In this document: positions 9,218 through 21,771 of the stretch, piece after piece
Layout of the letters: the number at the start of each line of letters is the position of its first letter
Position numbering within the stretch: the stretch's first letter is position 1
Assembly: GCA_016748015.1 (NCBI GenBank)
Contig: JAAOMT010000586.1
Location: forward strand, 728,534-792,533
Source: Geosiphon pyriformis
Taxonomy: Eukaryota > Glomeromycota > Glomeromycetes > Archaeosporales > Geosiphonaceae
Length of the DNA: 64,000 nt
Reading direction: 5' to 3'
Program-made: the position numbers and the translations under genes
Notes under the pieces: generated by a model
What the model was told of the DNA's origin: nothing
What the model saw: only the letters and a program-made list of their open reading frames with translations
Database searches by the model: none

Positions 9218-10325
9218 TTGTGTATTGGCAAGTTGCATCACACATTCTTTCTCTGTCTGGTATGTCATTCCAGTTACACCTTCTTGGTAATGGTTCTTTA
9301 CAAGTGAGGCACAGTTTCTCGTCCCATTTTCTGTGTCTTTTTAAGTAACCATATTTTTTTTTGTTACAATGGTTACAATAGTAGTGGGTAGGGTTTCTTG
9401 AGTCTTCATCTGGTGCGCTATATGCAGTCATAGATGAGAGTTGTTTTTTGCAAACTGAGCATTCTAGCTTTGGTCTACATTGCTGGTGGTTTCTTCGTGG
9501 ACTTACCTAGTTCTATTCGGATCTTTCTTTGCTGATCCATGTTGGTATGGCTGGTAGTTCTGTTCTTTGGTCATCAGCCCAAGAAAGCTGATAGGTTTCG
9601 ATGGCTGGTAGTGCTGGATTTTCTTTAAATTCAAAGGTAGGTCTTTGATTGGTGCTGGGTTTTTGGAAATGGCCACAGGTGGCTGGAATTCTGGCCTGGT
9701 GGCCATTATAATTGATCAGAAGCTCTTGGGTGGTCCAGTCTAAAGTGGTATTGGCTTTTGTTAATCAGTTATTCCCTACTAACACTTGATATTGTGTAGC
9801 ATCCATTATTAATACTTTTGTAGGTATTACTATGCCATTAATTTTGAAAAAAAATGAGTCAATTTTGTCATGAGGCAGCTTTGTACTTCCATTGGCTGTT
9901 ATGATTTGGAACGTTACAGCACAATCAACTTTGAAACTCAGTTGGTTTACTAATTGAAGCATTATGATGCTTTCAGCGGATCCACTATCTAAGATAAGTT
10001 TGATTGGGGTATTGTTTACAATGGCTTCTATATACATAGCAGTGATTAGGTGTTTTTCATCCAATGCTGCTCCACTGAACATAGTCTCGTTTTCCTCTAA
10101 TTCAAAAGGAAAAATAGCTGCGAGGCTGCTATCTTTGGTGGCAACTGCTGGTGGTATTATTTGGCTCAATTTGTTGGAGAAATTTTTGGTTCTGTTGATG
10201 TTTCTACTGTTATTATTTCCAATAATCGGATTTTCCAGTATATTAAAGTAAGTTTGTTGATAATTTTGGTAGTTTGGATTGGTTTGCTGACTGGTTCTGG
10301 TGCAGTTTGGATTTCTTTGAACCAA
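9218..10325 (-). pseudogene. Element G protease and Cys-rich segment
   Basis: The protease (10325-9765) has the canonical retropepsin site LILDSGSAESI with the catalytic Asp intact, unlike A, B and D. Further motifs NGSTKLP and VLIMDATQYQVLVGNN match the other elements. After two stops the Cys-rich segment continues (9431-9218) with YYCNHCNKKK, LCLTCKEPLP and MCDATCQYT, aligning with the same segment in A. The frame then enters the F LTR. The intact active site marks G as the least damaged protease in the window. Confidence 0.82.
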
Positions 10326-10559
10326 TGCGTTCTGGTTCCATATGGGCTTATTTTGGGGTTCAGGATGCCAATTTGGGTTGGCTATTATGAGCTGTTGCTA
10401 GTAAGTTCCTTGATTTTGATATATGGTAAGATATTGGCATGGTATTGGTATGTACTGGTTTCTGGGCATTTGGAGTGGTGTGTAATAATTATTTTTGCGT
10501 GCTTCTTGCATCATTCACATTCGACATTGACTAATCAAATGTCCTACACATTTGTAAAA

Positions 10560-12166
10560 ATAGCAGGCGTGTGTTTCTGTTCTGAATTTCTGGTGTGACG
10601 AGCAATTATTTCAACTGTTGCTGACTTCCTGACTGCATCTTTGGGGTGGTTGGTATGTATTTTTTCTTGGATCCAGGATGAGGTAACTTTTTATTTTCTT
10701 AGAGAGTTCCTCTCTTAATTGTATTACTCTTTTCTCTAATGTTTCTGTCTTATTTTCCTCCATTACTATGTTAACCATTTAACTATGATTAGCTTCTTTC
10801 TCAGCTAATTCAAGGGCTCTGATAAGTGTAACAGCTTCTGGTAAGAAATTAGGGTGGGCAGGGCATACTCTTCTTAAGATGCTGCTTTTTAATTCTCTAA
10901 TAAACTGATTTAAAACCTGAGGATCAGTGTAGTATTCTTGTTCAATTACTTCAATTTGATGGCAAATTTGATTAAATCAAGCAAGGTATTGGGTAACAGT
11001 TTCACCAGTATCTTGCTTGATAGTATTGAATTCATTTTGTAGTTGAATTACAGCATTTGGATCACTAAAATACTCCAAGAATGCATTTTTAAATTTGGTG
11101 AAGCTTGTGGATTTTGTTTCCAGGCTTTGATACCATGAGTTGACAGTGTCTTTCAAAAAGAAAAGTAATATTTGAATTGCTCTTTAATCATTCCAGTTAT
11201 TTGTTTGAATGGCTTTTTGTGCTTTTCTGAGTCATATATGCACGTCTATTTCTTCTTCCTCTACTGAGAAATCTATTAATTATGTGATGTAAGATGTGGG
11301 CATTTTGTTATTTTTTTCTGCTAGTGGGCTTATTGGTCTAAGAGGAGGTGAGATGATATTTCTTTGAGCGTTCCTAAAAGTGACTTCTCTTATATCTGGT
11401 CTTCCTCTTGATTACAAGTTTTTTGGTTTCTGGACTGGCTGCTTGTTCCAGTGACTGGTCTTGTACTTGTTTTTTTACTGGTTTCTTCAGATTCCAATTC
11501 AGACTCCTCTTCACGGTTTTCAAACCCCGCTCCAAATTTTGGTTGAAAAAGGGGTTTTTGGAATAGCAATGAATATTCTTCTGTTATTGGTATATTTCTC
11601 TAATCACATTGTTTAAGTTTATCAGTATAATTAAGAGTTCTTGGTGTTTGTGGAGTTGATGTAGATGATGATGCAACTCCTAATAGGAGCTGAATTTTAT
11701 TATCTAGGGAAAAATGGTAAGATCTTTTTTCTGACGAATGAAAGCATTGTTTTTTTATTGATTGCATGATGTTTTTCTTGGGTGTTTGGGCAGATGTTCC
11801 TAATTTTTACTAATTTTCTTCGTGATTAATTTCTGGATTGTGGATGCATTTTTTGGTGTTCTTTGTAAATATTGGAAAATTTTTGTTGGCATATTGGTCT
11901 ATTTTGCAATGGATTTTGACAATAGTCATGGCTATTACTGTTATTTTCTTTGTAGTGTATTGTGATAATTCTCTATACAATTCAAGTTTTGCATCATGTG
12001 GTTCTTCTTTCTTTCCTATATGGTACTTTATTCTGGCATTAATATAATAAGTGAGAGCAGATTCTGCTGGACAACACCCTTCTGGTAATCCAAGATTACT
12101 TTGATTTTGTGTATAAATAGCATAGCAGAATTCAAGAACAGTAAAAGTAGGAGTTTTTGTCACCAC
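10560..12166 (-). pseudogene. Element G gag
   Basis: The ATG at 12164-12166 opens the shared N-terminal gag domain (YAIYTQNQSNLGLPEG, then an ESALTYYINARIKY helix). The capsid core is near 11290-10800 (DTVNSWYQSLETKSTSFTKF, then LQNEFNTIKQDTGETVTQYL). A charged helix near 10790-10690 precedes a zinc knuckle near 10580-10540. There the second Cys is Tyr, giving C-x2-Y-x4-H-x4-C. The frame carries several stops. Confidence 0.78.
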
Positions 12167-12248
12167 TTTTGTTTCTTCTTTTTTAGCAATGAATTATTGC
12201 TAATTATTATTTTCTTTTTGATTTTCTTTCCTCATAGGGTTCACCAAA

Positions 12249-13352
12249 TGTTATGGGATGGTTTTCTTGATATATTTAATTGCCAATATTCTGTTTTAAA
12301 TGCAATCAGTCTCTCGTGAGTTCCTTAATTCTATTTGTGTAATAATGTTACTGTTATACTAAAGGCTTTTTCTTTAATGTCGCAATGTAAGTTATTTCTT
12401 AATTCCTAATTGTTATCTGTGTTTATTTACTTCTTCTCAGAGGCTGAACTGAAATCTACTTGCTATCTGGGGTCTTCTCTGAGGCTATTTTTGCAATTGC
12501 CTAATGTGTTTCTCTAATCTAGAAACATGGAATGTTAATGGTCTTTAGCGCTTTTCCTAATTTTTACAATAAAGCTTTTATCAATTAATAACAATGTGAA
12601 TAATCTTGATCAGGAATTATTCTTCCAAGGGATTTAGCTGATTAATGATAGTTTTATTCAATAAATAATACAAGTAAGTTTCTTAATACATTGGATTCAG
12701 TTTTCAATATTCTTTTTCATTTCTTTTTGATTAAAGGTTTTTGTGGATATTTATTTTTAAAAGTAAAGACTAGAAGATAATTAAAGTGGAACTGTTGGAT
12801 GAATTGTTTTGTTGAATGATATCATTTTTCTTAATATTAAAGCTACTGTATATATACATGTTTGTAGTTCTACAAGAAAACACATTGTAATACTTTTTTT
12901 TTGATATCTTAACCTGGTGTTTGCCACTATTATCAGTTGGTGTTGGCCATTATTGTGAACTGGTGCTTGCCACTATGTTAATCATTATCTTTTTAGGATT
13001 ATTATTGTGCTATATTATGATTGGATAATTTATATTATTTTATGATTCTTTTGCTAAATTTTTGAACCATAACAACATATTTTCTAGTTTTACAAGATTG
13101 TTTTTAATTGTTTATTATTATTAAATATTGTTTATTATTTTAGTTATTGTTTTATTTTTTTATATTATAACTAATTATTTTATGTTATTATTAGTATTTT
13201 GTATTATTTTATATTATTATGTATTATTTTATGTTATCTTATATTATTTTATATTATTTCACATTATTTTATATTATTTTATATTATTTTATGTTCTTAT
13301 ATAATATTTATATTTTTTAATAGTTTAAATCAATTTTTTTATTCAAATAATA
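12249..13352 (-). repeat. Family-2 LTR (5' LTR of element G)
   Basis: The 1104-bp LTR aligns with 8130-9217 and is more A/T-shifted. On the minus strand it ends in CCCATAACA at 12249, followed by the primer-binding site. The start at 13352 is decayed (TATTATTTG), so this boundary is approximate. It includes a degenerate 10-bp repeat array at about 13185-13300. Confidence 0.7.
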
Positions 13353-13499
13353 TTATATATTGTTTTTTTTTAATATTTATTTATTTAATTTTAATTTATA
13401 TAATTTATTAAAAACTTTTTTCTTTCACTCATTTCAAATTCCTGAAAAAGAGTCAATTAATTTTTTGAAAGAAGTTTTTTTTTACCATTCAGTATAATA

Positions 13500-15116
13500 A
13501 AACCAAACTGTTTTTTGATTTCAAGGCCACTGTTGGCCCTAGTATTGCCATCATAAAGAAGGTTATTAAAGACTCTGATTCAGGTGGAGGTTTCAAACTC
13601 ATCTTGTTAAGGAAGAAGAAAAAAGGTAGCATTTTGGAAAAGAGTGTTGAAAACAAAGAAAAGTCTACTAAGGTGCCAAGTGGTCATTTATGGAGTTCTA
13701 AGACTGGTAATACCACCAAGTCTAATAGTATTGATATGGAGGAAAAGTGTCTGGTAGAGGAAACCAGTTTCAATTATAGTAAGAATAGTGTTTTTGCTAA
13801 TAAAGATCCTAATCAGATGCTTAAAGAGCTGGGTATTAAGACCAAGAAAGTGTTGAGCAAGCTTTTAGGAAAGATAGATTTCTCAAATCATGATATTGAT
13901 GATAATGTTTTCTTAGATGCCTCTTTAAAACTTCTCCTTTCCTTGAAGATCTTGGTCAATGTTTCTGTTAAAAAATCTTTTGCATTGAATATTGGGTTGA
14001 ATGAGATAGTTAACAAAATGTCTCAAGAAAAATATGCCATAGTTAGGAAGTTATTTTCAGAAATCAATGATTTTGGGGGGCATCTACCTTCTCAAAATTC
14101 TCAGAGATTATCAGAGCGATGTTTACTTTTGAATTGGGTCTAATAAAAGCCACTGAAAAGACTACTGATGCAAAAATTATAATAAACACCAATCTCAGAA
14201 AGTTTACCAAACATTCTGATTAGACTGTGGTTTTGAAAAAAATTCCAATTGGTATTTCTACTAAGGCTGTGCATGCTGCACTATCTGAGTTTGGTATTAT
14301 TAAGTCAATCAAGATGCAATTGGTGGAACTGTGGCAGAAAGCAGTGATTGAATTTGAACAAGTTGATCATGCTGATTTGGTTGCAGCAAAATGGTCTATT
14401 CTAATTAGGAAGGATACAGTACATATTATTAGAGCTAATCAAAATAAGATTTTATAAGATGCGAGAAACAGTCATAGGGCACTGTTCTATACTCTTTCTG
14501 TGGGAACAAATGCTCATGACATTTGGGATTTTATTGGTTCTGTGAATGAGAAAACATGTGTAATTAATCAACATTCTATTATATATGTCCAAACCAGATG
14601 TGTTATTGTTTGTTTTGAATCAGCTAAATCTCTAAATGCTATTGTGAAAACCACATTTTTGTTAAAAAGAGTCAATTTATGATGGTTTTATCTGGGTTTT
14701 TCTAGGTGTACTAAATATAAGAAAATGGGGCATACATCATTAAGCTGTTCTGTGAGTAAGAGTTTGTATTCAGATAAAATGTCTTGTATAACACTTCCAG
14801 ACATGAATAAAAGCAGGTTGGCTGTTATCTATTCCAAGTGTTTGGCTCCCATTGCTCATCTTGTTGCTTTTGGTGGAGTTTCTTGGGCAAAGATAATTGG
14901 TAGTTCATTGTTTTTTCTTTTCTTTGCACAAAAAGTTTCAGTTAACTTTGGCTTCTCTGCAAAGATGAAACCTATCTCTCCTGTTGTTAAAGGCATTGAA
15001 AAAAGGTTTGCTGTTTTGGAAAACAGTTTTACTAGCCTTATAGAACAAATTAGTGAGTTGGCTAAGAGATTGGATTTACTTATACCAACAGTTTTCCAAT
15101 CTAGCTCTGAATGTTA
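13500..15116 (+). pseudogene. LINE ORF1 (gag-like nucleic-acid-binding protein)
   Basis: The frame moves from phase 2 (to 14143) to phase 1 (14150-15116). An acidic and Lys-rich N-terminus leads to a helical region ending LFSEINDFGGHLPSQNSQ. An RRM-like fold follows (14227-14690), with VVLKKIPIGISTKAVHAALS and the YTLSVGTNAHDIWDFIGSV stretch. The zinc knuckle near 14705-14750 is degenerate, CTKYKKMGHTSLSC, with Cys 2 replaced by Tyr. The region before 15116 is coiled-coil-like (EKRFAVLENSFTSLIEQISE). ORF1 proteins coat LINE RNA. Stops at 14224, 14455, 14680 and 15114 disable it. Confidence 0.75.
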
Positions 15117-15369
15117 GCTATCAGTAATCTTCCCATCACAAAATTAGGTGGGCAATATAGTAATGGAAGAGGACTCGAGTAAAGCCACTAGTAGTAAAAC
15201 TGCTACACTTTTGGTTTCATTTTCTCATTCTGATATGGTCAAATTTGAAAATATGTTGAATGGTCTTTTTGTTTTGGTGTTAAGTTTGTTAGCTTATCTC
15301 GATAGTTTGGTCCTGGCTGGTAGTGTGCACCTCTGATCTCCTTTTCAATAAATGAGTTTGTCTGAAAAA

Positions 15370-18300
15370 TTGTAACTTGTAATGTCAGAAGTATAAACAA
15401 TCCTGCAAAGCAGAAGGATATTGTGTATTGGCATAAGAACATGAACAATTTAATCTCAATTTTTACTGAAACTAAGCTAAGGAGAAAGATTCATCCATAG
15501 ATTGTTAACAGATTTAATAATGTTTATGTGTTTACTTCTGGTTTGGACTCTGGTTACTTGGGTTCAAGGATTGCTATAGTCATAAATGATTTTTTGGTGA
15601 GGCATGTCTATAAGGTTTCTGAGATATCTGGCCATCTCTTTCTTATCAAGTTGCTTTTCAAAAATAAATTTTCTGTGTTAATTTTGGGGCTTTATGCTGA
15701 GATGTCTTTGGCAGTTTATTTCTCTTAAATGGATAACATTAATTTTTTGATTGTAAAGGCTATAAATGAGTCCTTCTTTGTTATCTTAAATGGCAATTTC
15801 AATGAGAATGGTGCTCACAAATGTGCCAGTTTCAAAAGATGCTTTGATTTGGATTTAGTCAATTCTTTAGATAGAAGTTTATTTGTGAAGGTGCCAACAT
15901 GGAGCAATTCTTAAGATGTCTTAAAAACAATTGATTATATGTTGGTTTTTTTAAATTTGGCCAATACAATTGTACAGCGCAATGTTTCAGAGATCAGTAA
16001 ATATTTTAACACTAATTATCAAGCTGTTTCTGTGTCTGTGGATTTGGATGGTTTGCTAGATATGTGGTTGAACTCTCTTTACAAACAAGCAAACAAAGAT
16101 TGTTAGAAATTTGACTTTAAGGGTGTGAGTAATGATGACTGGACTGGATTTAAGGAGGTTTTAATAGCTAATGCTGCTATGTTTTCTGATGATTTCATGA
16201 TGTTTAAGAGTTTTACAGATTTGGATGTGATGTAAAATATTATTTATAAGATGATATGCCTATCAACTAAAAGGGTCTTCAAAAAAAAGTGGTTTAAAGA
16301 CTATAATAGTGTTTTTATTAAAGAGTTTTTCAGATTCTACAAGCTTGAACTTTTGGTTTCTAGGATTGTTAAAACTTCTTAACTTGCTTTTTATGATGAG
16401 TTTGATTTTTTGCTGATTAAGTGAGAGAGTTTTGATGCTGTTAATGTGGTTGTTATAAAATTACTCATTGATTCTGGATCTTGCTTTGATGATATCAGAT
16501 CTGCTTTGGCTAAGATCAAAAAATTTTATCACTCTTCTAAACTATTGGAATTCAAGTGCACTGAGGAATCTTGAATCAAATTAGCTATTGATAAAAGGAT
16601 AGAGAGTTTTGTGTTCAATAAAGGTCATACTATCAGAAGTATACTAGAGTGTCTTTTTCAAAAAGTCATGTTAGACTATCTTGTAGTGGATGAAAAGCTG
16701 GTTTTGGAATCTGATCTGGTTAAATCCAATGTTAATAAGATTATGGAATGCTAAACCCAAAAGCATAAGATGATTCCTATTATTTCTGATAATTGGTCTT
16801 ACTAATACCAACTACTGGATTATGTTTTTAATGATGCTTTTTAAACATAAAAATTCCAATTGATTTTGATGAATTGTTTGGTGTTGTCTTAGATCTGCCT
16901 GATGGAAAAGCTGCTGGTCTTTCTGGCATTTCAAATGAGTTGTGGAAACATTGTGATGAGCCAATTTTGAACATGCTGCTGGTGCTTTTAAACTTTTGTT
17001 TGATGTGTGAATTGGTTTCAATCTCTTGGAAAAAGGCTTGGGTTTCTATGATTCTAAAACTATATAAGTGGAAAGGTATTTTCACAAATATTTGCTCTAT
17101 TGCTTTAATTAAGACAGCTTGCAAAATTCTTTTCAAAATTCTTTCAAACAGAATTTTTTCAGCTTGTAATACTTTCAATGTTCTTTGAAGAGATAATTTT
17201 TCTGTTTTAAAGAGCATTATGACACAGTCCCCTATTTTTGCTGTTGGCTCAATAATTGAAGATGCTTTGAAAAAGAACTGGGAACTATGACTGATTTTGC
17301 AAAATATGTGTAAGGCTTATAATTTTGTCAAATAGGAGCATCTCAGAAGGAGTCTGGTCAAGATCAAAATATGTGATAAGTTTATTAGGTTTTTTGGTAA
17401 CATTTACAATAATCGAATTAACAGAGTTATAACTGATTTTGATTTGACTAATAAATATTGGGTTTATAATGGGTTAGATCAAAAAGAGGTTTTTTCACTT
17501 CTTTTTTGGTGGATATTTTATGATTCACTTCTGTACAAAGTCAAAAGGCAGATGAGTGTATATGATTACAGATTGAATTCTCATTTTGTTTTCAGGACTG
17601 GTCACATAAATTCTCAAGATGAGATGATGATGTTTTTTGTGGCTGGTGCTTTTGTTGATAATATTATTTGAATTGACAATAGCCAGAAAGCAACACAGCA
17701 TATCTTCAATATTGCTAGTAAAATTTTTAGGATCAATGACATTTTTATAAATAATGATAAGATTGTGACCATTTTAGTAAACTGCAAGGTTGTAAACTCT
17801 TGTTTATTTGTTAATGATGTATCTATTTCTGTTGCTAAAAAAGATAAATCTCATTGCTATCTGAGTATATTTTTGTCTTCTAAGGATTTGTTGAAGCCTA
17901 GCTTGGCTAAGACCCATTCGGATGTTTGGTTTTTTACCAATCTTGTTTTAAAGAAAACCATTTCTAATAAACAATTTTCATATTTGGTGTCAGCAGTTCT
18001 TGTTTCTATTGTGAGCTACAAGACCCAATTCAGTTTTGTTCCTATCAATATGTATAATAAGTAGAACACTATAATTCACAAGGACTTAAAGTTCAAATCT
18101 GGTCTGCTGCTCAATTTTTCCAATAATACACTTCATCATCCTTCTTTGTACAATTTAAAATCCTTTAAGCAGGTTTAAATTAAGGGCAAATCAGCTTTTG
18201 TTATTTGTTTTGCAAATTTTTCTAGTATTTTAGACCATCTGTTTGCATACAGGTCACATAATCTGCAAGTTCTTAGCTGATATTTATGTTATTCTCTGCT

Positions 18301-19978
18301 TTTTTCATCTTACATCACCATCAATCCTTTGAATAGCTTTTTGGCTGGTGTAATTCACATTTTTTTGAAGTATAATCTGTCTTTGGGGAGTTTTGTAACC
18401 AATGTTTTTTGTGTTTTTTTGCTTTAGCAGTATGAGATCATTTTTGCTGAACAGTTTCACAACCATAATAGTACAATTTTTGAGTAAAAGACATTTAAGC
18501 AGTGGAAGAAATTGAACCTATATGGCCTAGTTCCTGATTGGTTCAAGTATTTTGTTTGTTTTCTCAGTAGTAATACTTCTGTTTTTGTTGGTTTTTCTCT
18601 TTTCTTGAGTGTTAGATCTTCAAGTGTTCTTGAATCTTATGAGTTTAAAGTCATTTGTAACCATTTGTCAAGTGTTGATACTAGTTGTTTTTTTGTTTAT
18701 ACAGATAGATCTCTTGTTAATTTAGGGAATTTTGACATGAAGACTAAAGCTGTGGTTTTTTTTGAGAATATTGGTTTGGGTTTGAGTGTTCAGGTTTCCA
18801 GTTTGGTGTCTTCTACTATGGCTAAACTACAGACTATTACACTGATACTTAAGTGTGTTTTTTCTTTTAGTTCAGTTTAAGTTTTCTCAAATAGTCAGTC
18901 TGCTTTGGCTGCTTGCATATTGGAATTGGGCTTGGTGTATCCTGATTACCAGAATTAATGTTGAATTAAATGCTATCATATTGTGGGTTTTATTCATGCT
19001 AAAAATTTGGATGTTAGTTGGATTAAAGTGAAAAGTTACTTGGGTGTTCTGAGCAATAAGTGTGCTAATGCTCTTGCTAAGACTGCTTCCTTCTTGAATC
19101 AGTACTTTCTTTATCAGATCAATGAATGTTGTATTGAAGCTAGTGGCAATATTGTTTCTGAAAATTCTAGATATTTTGTACATAATATTTTTTAATCTAT
19201 TTACCATGTGTGCTGGGAGGCTGGCTCTAGTTTTTGGGTGATAGAGACCAGTTTATAGGCTGATATTAATTGGTACAGATTATCTCTGGTGTAGCATCCT
19301 AACTCTTATTTGGCAGCCAGCTTTACTAGTAAATTTACAGCTGGTATTTGCACATATTTTATGAAGGCTCTACATTATTGGCTCCCTGTTGCTGTCTATA
19401 AGCACTTGTATAACAGGTGTTATACAAGTGTAGTTTGTTTGTTTTATGGTAATGTTGAGGTTTTGGACCATGCTTTTTCTTGCTCATTTAATTTTGACAT
19501 TTATGTTTAGCTGCTAAGCACTTATGTAGCTAACTGGAAGAGACTTTCTGGTCTTCTTTTTTCATATTCTTGTGTGGCACAACTTCTGTTTTTATGTGCT
19601 TTTAACATCATAGTATGTGTGACTTTGTGCAAAGGTTTTGTTCTCAATAATTGGTATCAAGAATCTTTTGCTGTTTTCAAAGATTCTAAGATTGCAGGTC
19701 AGACAATTGTGAATTTTGTGTGCAGGTTTTGCCTTGCTTTCCAGAATAAAGTCTAATTGGTCTATACTAAGTACTGGGCTTTTATAGAAAAAAATAGGCT
19801 AATTCTGCTAGATGAATCCATTTTAGTTTTGGTCACTAGGCTTTCTTTAGCACTTTCTGCTAGTATAATTAAATTGTTGGGTATTGCTAATGCTTTTGGT
19901 GTTGGTTTTGAGATGCATAAATTTTTTAAGTTCTTTTCAGGTTTGAGTAGTAAGATTTTAATTCGCATAGATACTTAG
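15370..19978 (+). pseudogene. LINE ORF2: endonuclease, reverse transcriptase, RNase H
   Basis: The APE-type endonuclease (about 15375-16020) shows TETKL and NFNENGAHKCAS, where the usual GDFNE is NGNFNE. The phase changes near 16860. The RT (16860-17760) shows LPDGKAAGLSGISNELWKHC, KKAWVSMILK, NGLDQKEVFSLLFW and, in place of the FVDD catalytic box, FVDN near 17650. A C-terminal RNase H (about 18690-19120) begins VYTDRSL and ends VKSYLGVLSNKCANALA, with the catalytic His and Asp replaced by Tyr and Asn. A Cys/His patch (CLFYGNVEVLDHAFSC) lies near 19430-19480. Many TGA and TAG stops interrupt the frame, so it is inactive. Confidence 0.85.
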
Positions 19979-20095
19979 TGTTGTTCTGATTAGCCTAAAT
20001 GACTAGTTACATGTGGAAAATACATGATTTACACCTAATTTAGATTATTTGTATAATATATTGTACTAAGTAGTATTTGGATTTTACTCATTAAA

Positions 20096-21577
20096 AATAA
20101 TAATGAAAAATAATAATTTATTTTTAAATGTTTTATAAATATAAAATAATCTATTTTATTTGTTTTTAAATTTTTTATTTTTTAGCTTTTAAATAATATA
20201 ATAATACTTTATAATTAATTATATTATTTGGTAACTAATTATTATAACTTATTTTTTATTGTACTTATAATTATTTAATATTTTAAACTGTTTTTTTTTC
20301 TTAAGTTTCTATTAATTTATATGTTTTTTTAAGTATTGTTTTATAAAATATTGTTTTAATAATAATTTTATTCAAATAAATTAGAATAATAAGTTTAATT
20401 AATAAAATAGTTTTTTTATAAACTAATTTAAATAATGTAAATTGTATAGTATTTTTTTATAATATTTTATATTCTAATAGTACTGTTAGTATAAATAAAT
20501 TTTATTTTATTTTATTGCTAATTTTGGTTAATGTTTTATATAATACATAATTAAATTATTTAGTTAATTTATTTATTTGTAAATAATATTATAATAATAA
20601 TAATTGTTTAATTTCAAATTTTTAACTAAGTTTATTTAATGTATTGTTTATAAAATATGTGTTTTAATTTGATATTTTTTTATTTTTAGTATTATAATTA
20701 ATTATATTTAATAATAATATATATAATTTCTTAATATTTACTTTTTTTGTTTTAAAAAATTCAAAAAAAATTTACTTTTATTGATTATTATAGATTTTAT
20801 TAATTTATATTTAAAATTAATTTTTTGTTATTATATATACTAAAAATATTTATTTTGTTTTTAATAAAAAAATTTAACCAAAAACAAACTATTTTATTTT
20901 TAAAATTTTTAATATTATATCAACTTTTTTAAATTTTTAAGTAAAATTATTATCTATAAAATTATGTATAATATTTTTTGTAAATTTTTTTGGTTATGTT
21001 ATTACTAGTAATAATTATTAATTCGTGCACAAAAAAGGTAGTATTTTGTGAAATTTTAAAAATTATAAAACAAAAAAACCAATTTTTTGTATTAATAACA
21101 TAATTTAATTGTTAATTTAAATAAAATATACATATTTTATATTAAATAATACTATATATATTTTATATATTTAACCAATTACTTAAATTAATTAAACTAT
21201 ATTATTTTATGCTTAATTATTTAAACCATTAACAAAATACAAAAACTCTGAGTTTATAAAATTTATTGTATTTAAATTTATTTAAATTTTATATTTATTA
21301 ATTGTCTTATTCTAATACTTTAAATATTGTAATTATATTAATTATATTTTTGAAAAAAATTGGTTATACATATGTTTAATTAATTATTTAATATATTCTG
21401 TAAAAATTATTTTGTTTAAAATTTAAATTATATATAAGATGACTGATATATAAGTGTGTAATATTTAATTATTATTAATAATATTAAATAAATAATGCCC
21501 AAATTAAAATATTTAAATTTTTGTTTACAGTTAATAATTACCCTACTTACAATATTAAAAATGGGCCGCATTCTTTA

Positions 21578-21632
<55 letters not shown>

Positions 21633-21771
21633 TTTGTTATATAATAAATTAATTTAAAAAGTTACAAATTATTAAATTATAAAGTAAACATAACACCAAA
21701 TTCTGACGCTGATCATCACCACGATATTAACTGAATAAGAATAATCCTTTTAAACCTTATAGTAAATATCT
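20096..21771. other. AT-rich intergenic stretch
   Basis: The stretch is very AT-rich with no coding signal that I can support. It includes an (AAT)n microsatellite. The last 90 bp before 21772 are less AT-rich and probably carry the promoter and 5' UTR of the VHS-GAT gene. Confidence 0.7.
21578..21631 (+). repeat. (AAT)n microsatellite, 18 units
   Basis: This is an uninterrupted AAT repeat about 140 bp upstream of the VHS-GAT start codon. Confidence 0.97.

Larger units (their letters stand above)
9218..13352 (-). mobile_element. Element G: Ty3/gypsy, 5' LTR-gag-protease, interrupted by F
   Basis: On the minus strand: LTR 13352-12249, primer-binding site 12248-12230, gag 12166-10560, protease 10325-9765, Cys-rich segment 9431-9218. 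The coding sequence then meets the F LTR at 9217. The dUTPase, RT, RNase H and integrase are not on this side of the insertion. Confidence 0.75.
13480..20095 (+). mobile_element. LINE (non-LTR retrotransposon), nearly full length, decayed
   Basis: Two reading regions run in LINE order: a gag-like ORF1 with a zinc knuckle, and an ORF2 with APE endonuclease, RT and RNase H. A 3' tail (about 19979-20095) follows, recognisable in three further places in the window. Both ORFs are broken by stops and frame changes. The exact 5' end is not clear; homology to ORF1 begins near 13500. Confidence 0.85.

Noticed and set aside
8829-9348. Hydrophobic membrane-like proteins in the T-rich LTR
   Set aside because: They are encoded by a 10-bp tandem repeat and T-rich LTR sequence, and the aligned G LTR is not conserved as protein.
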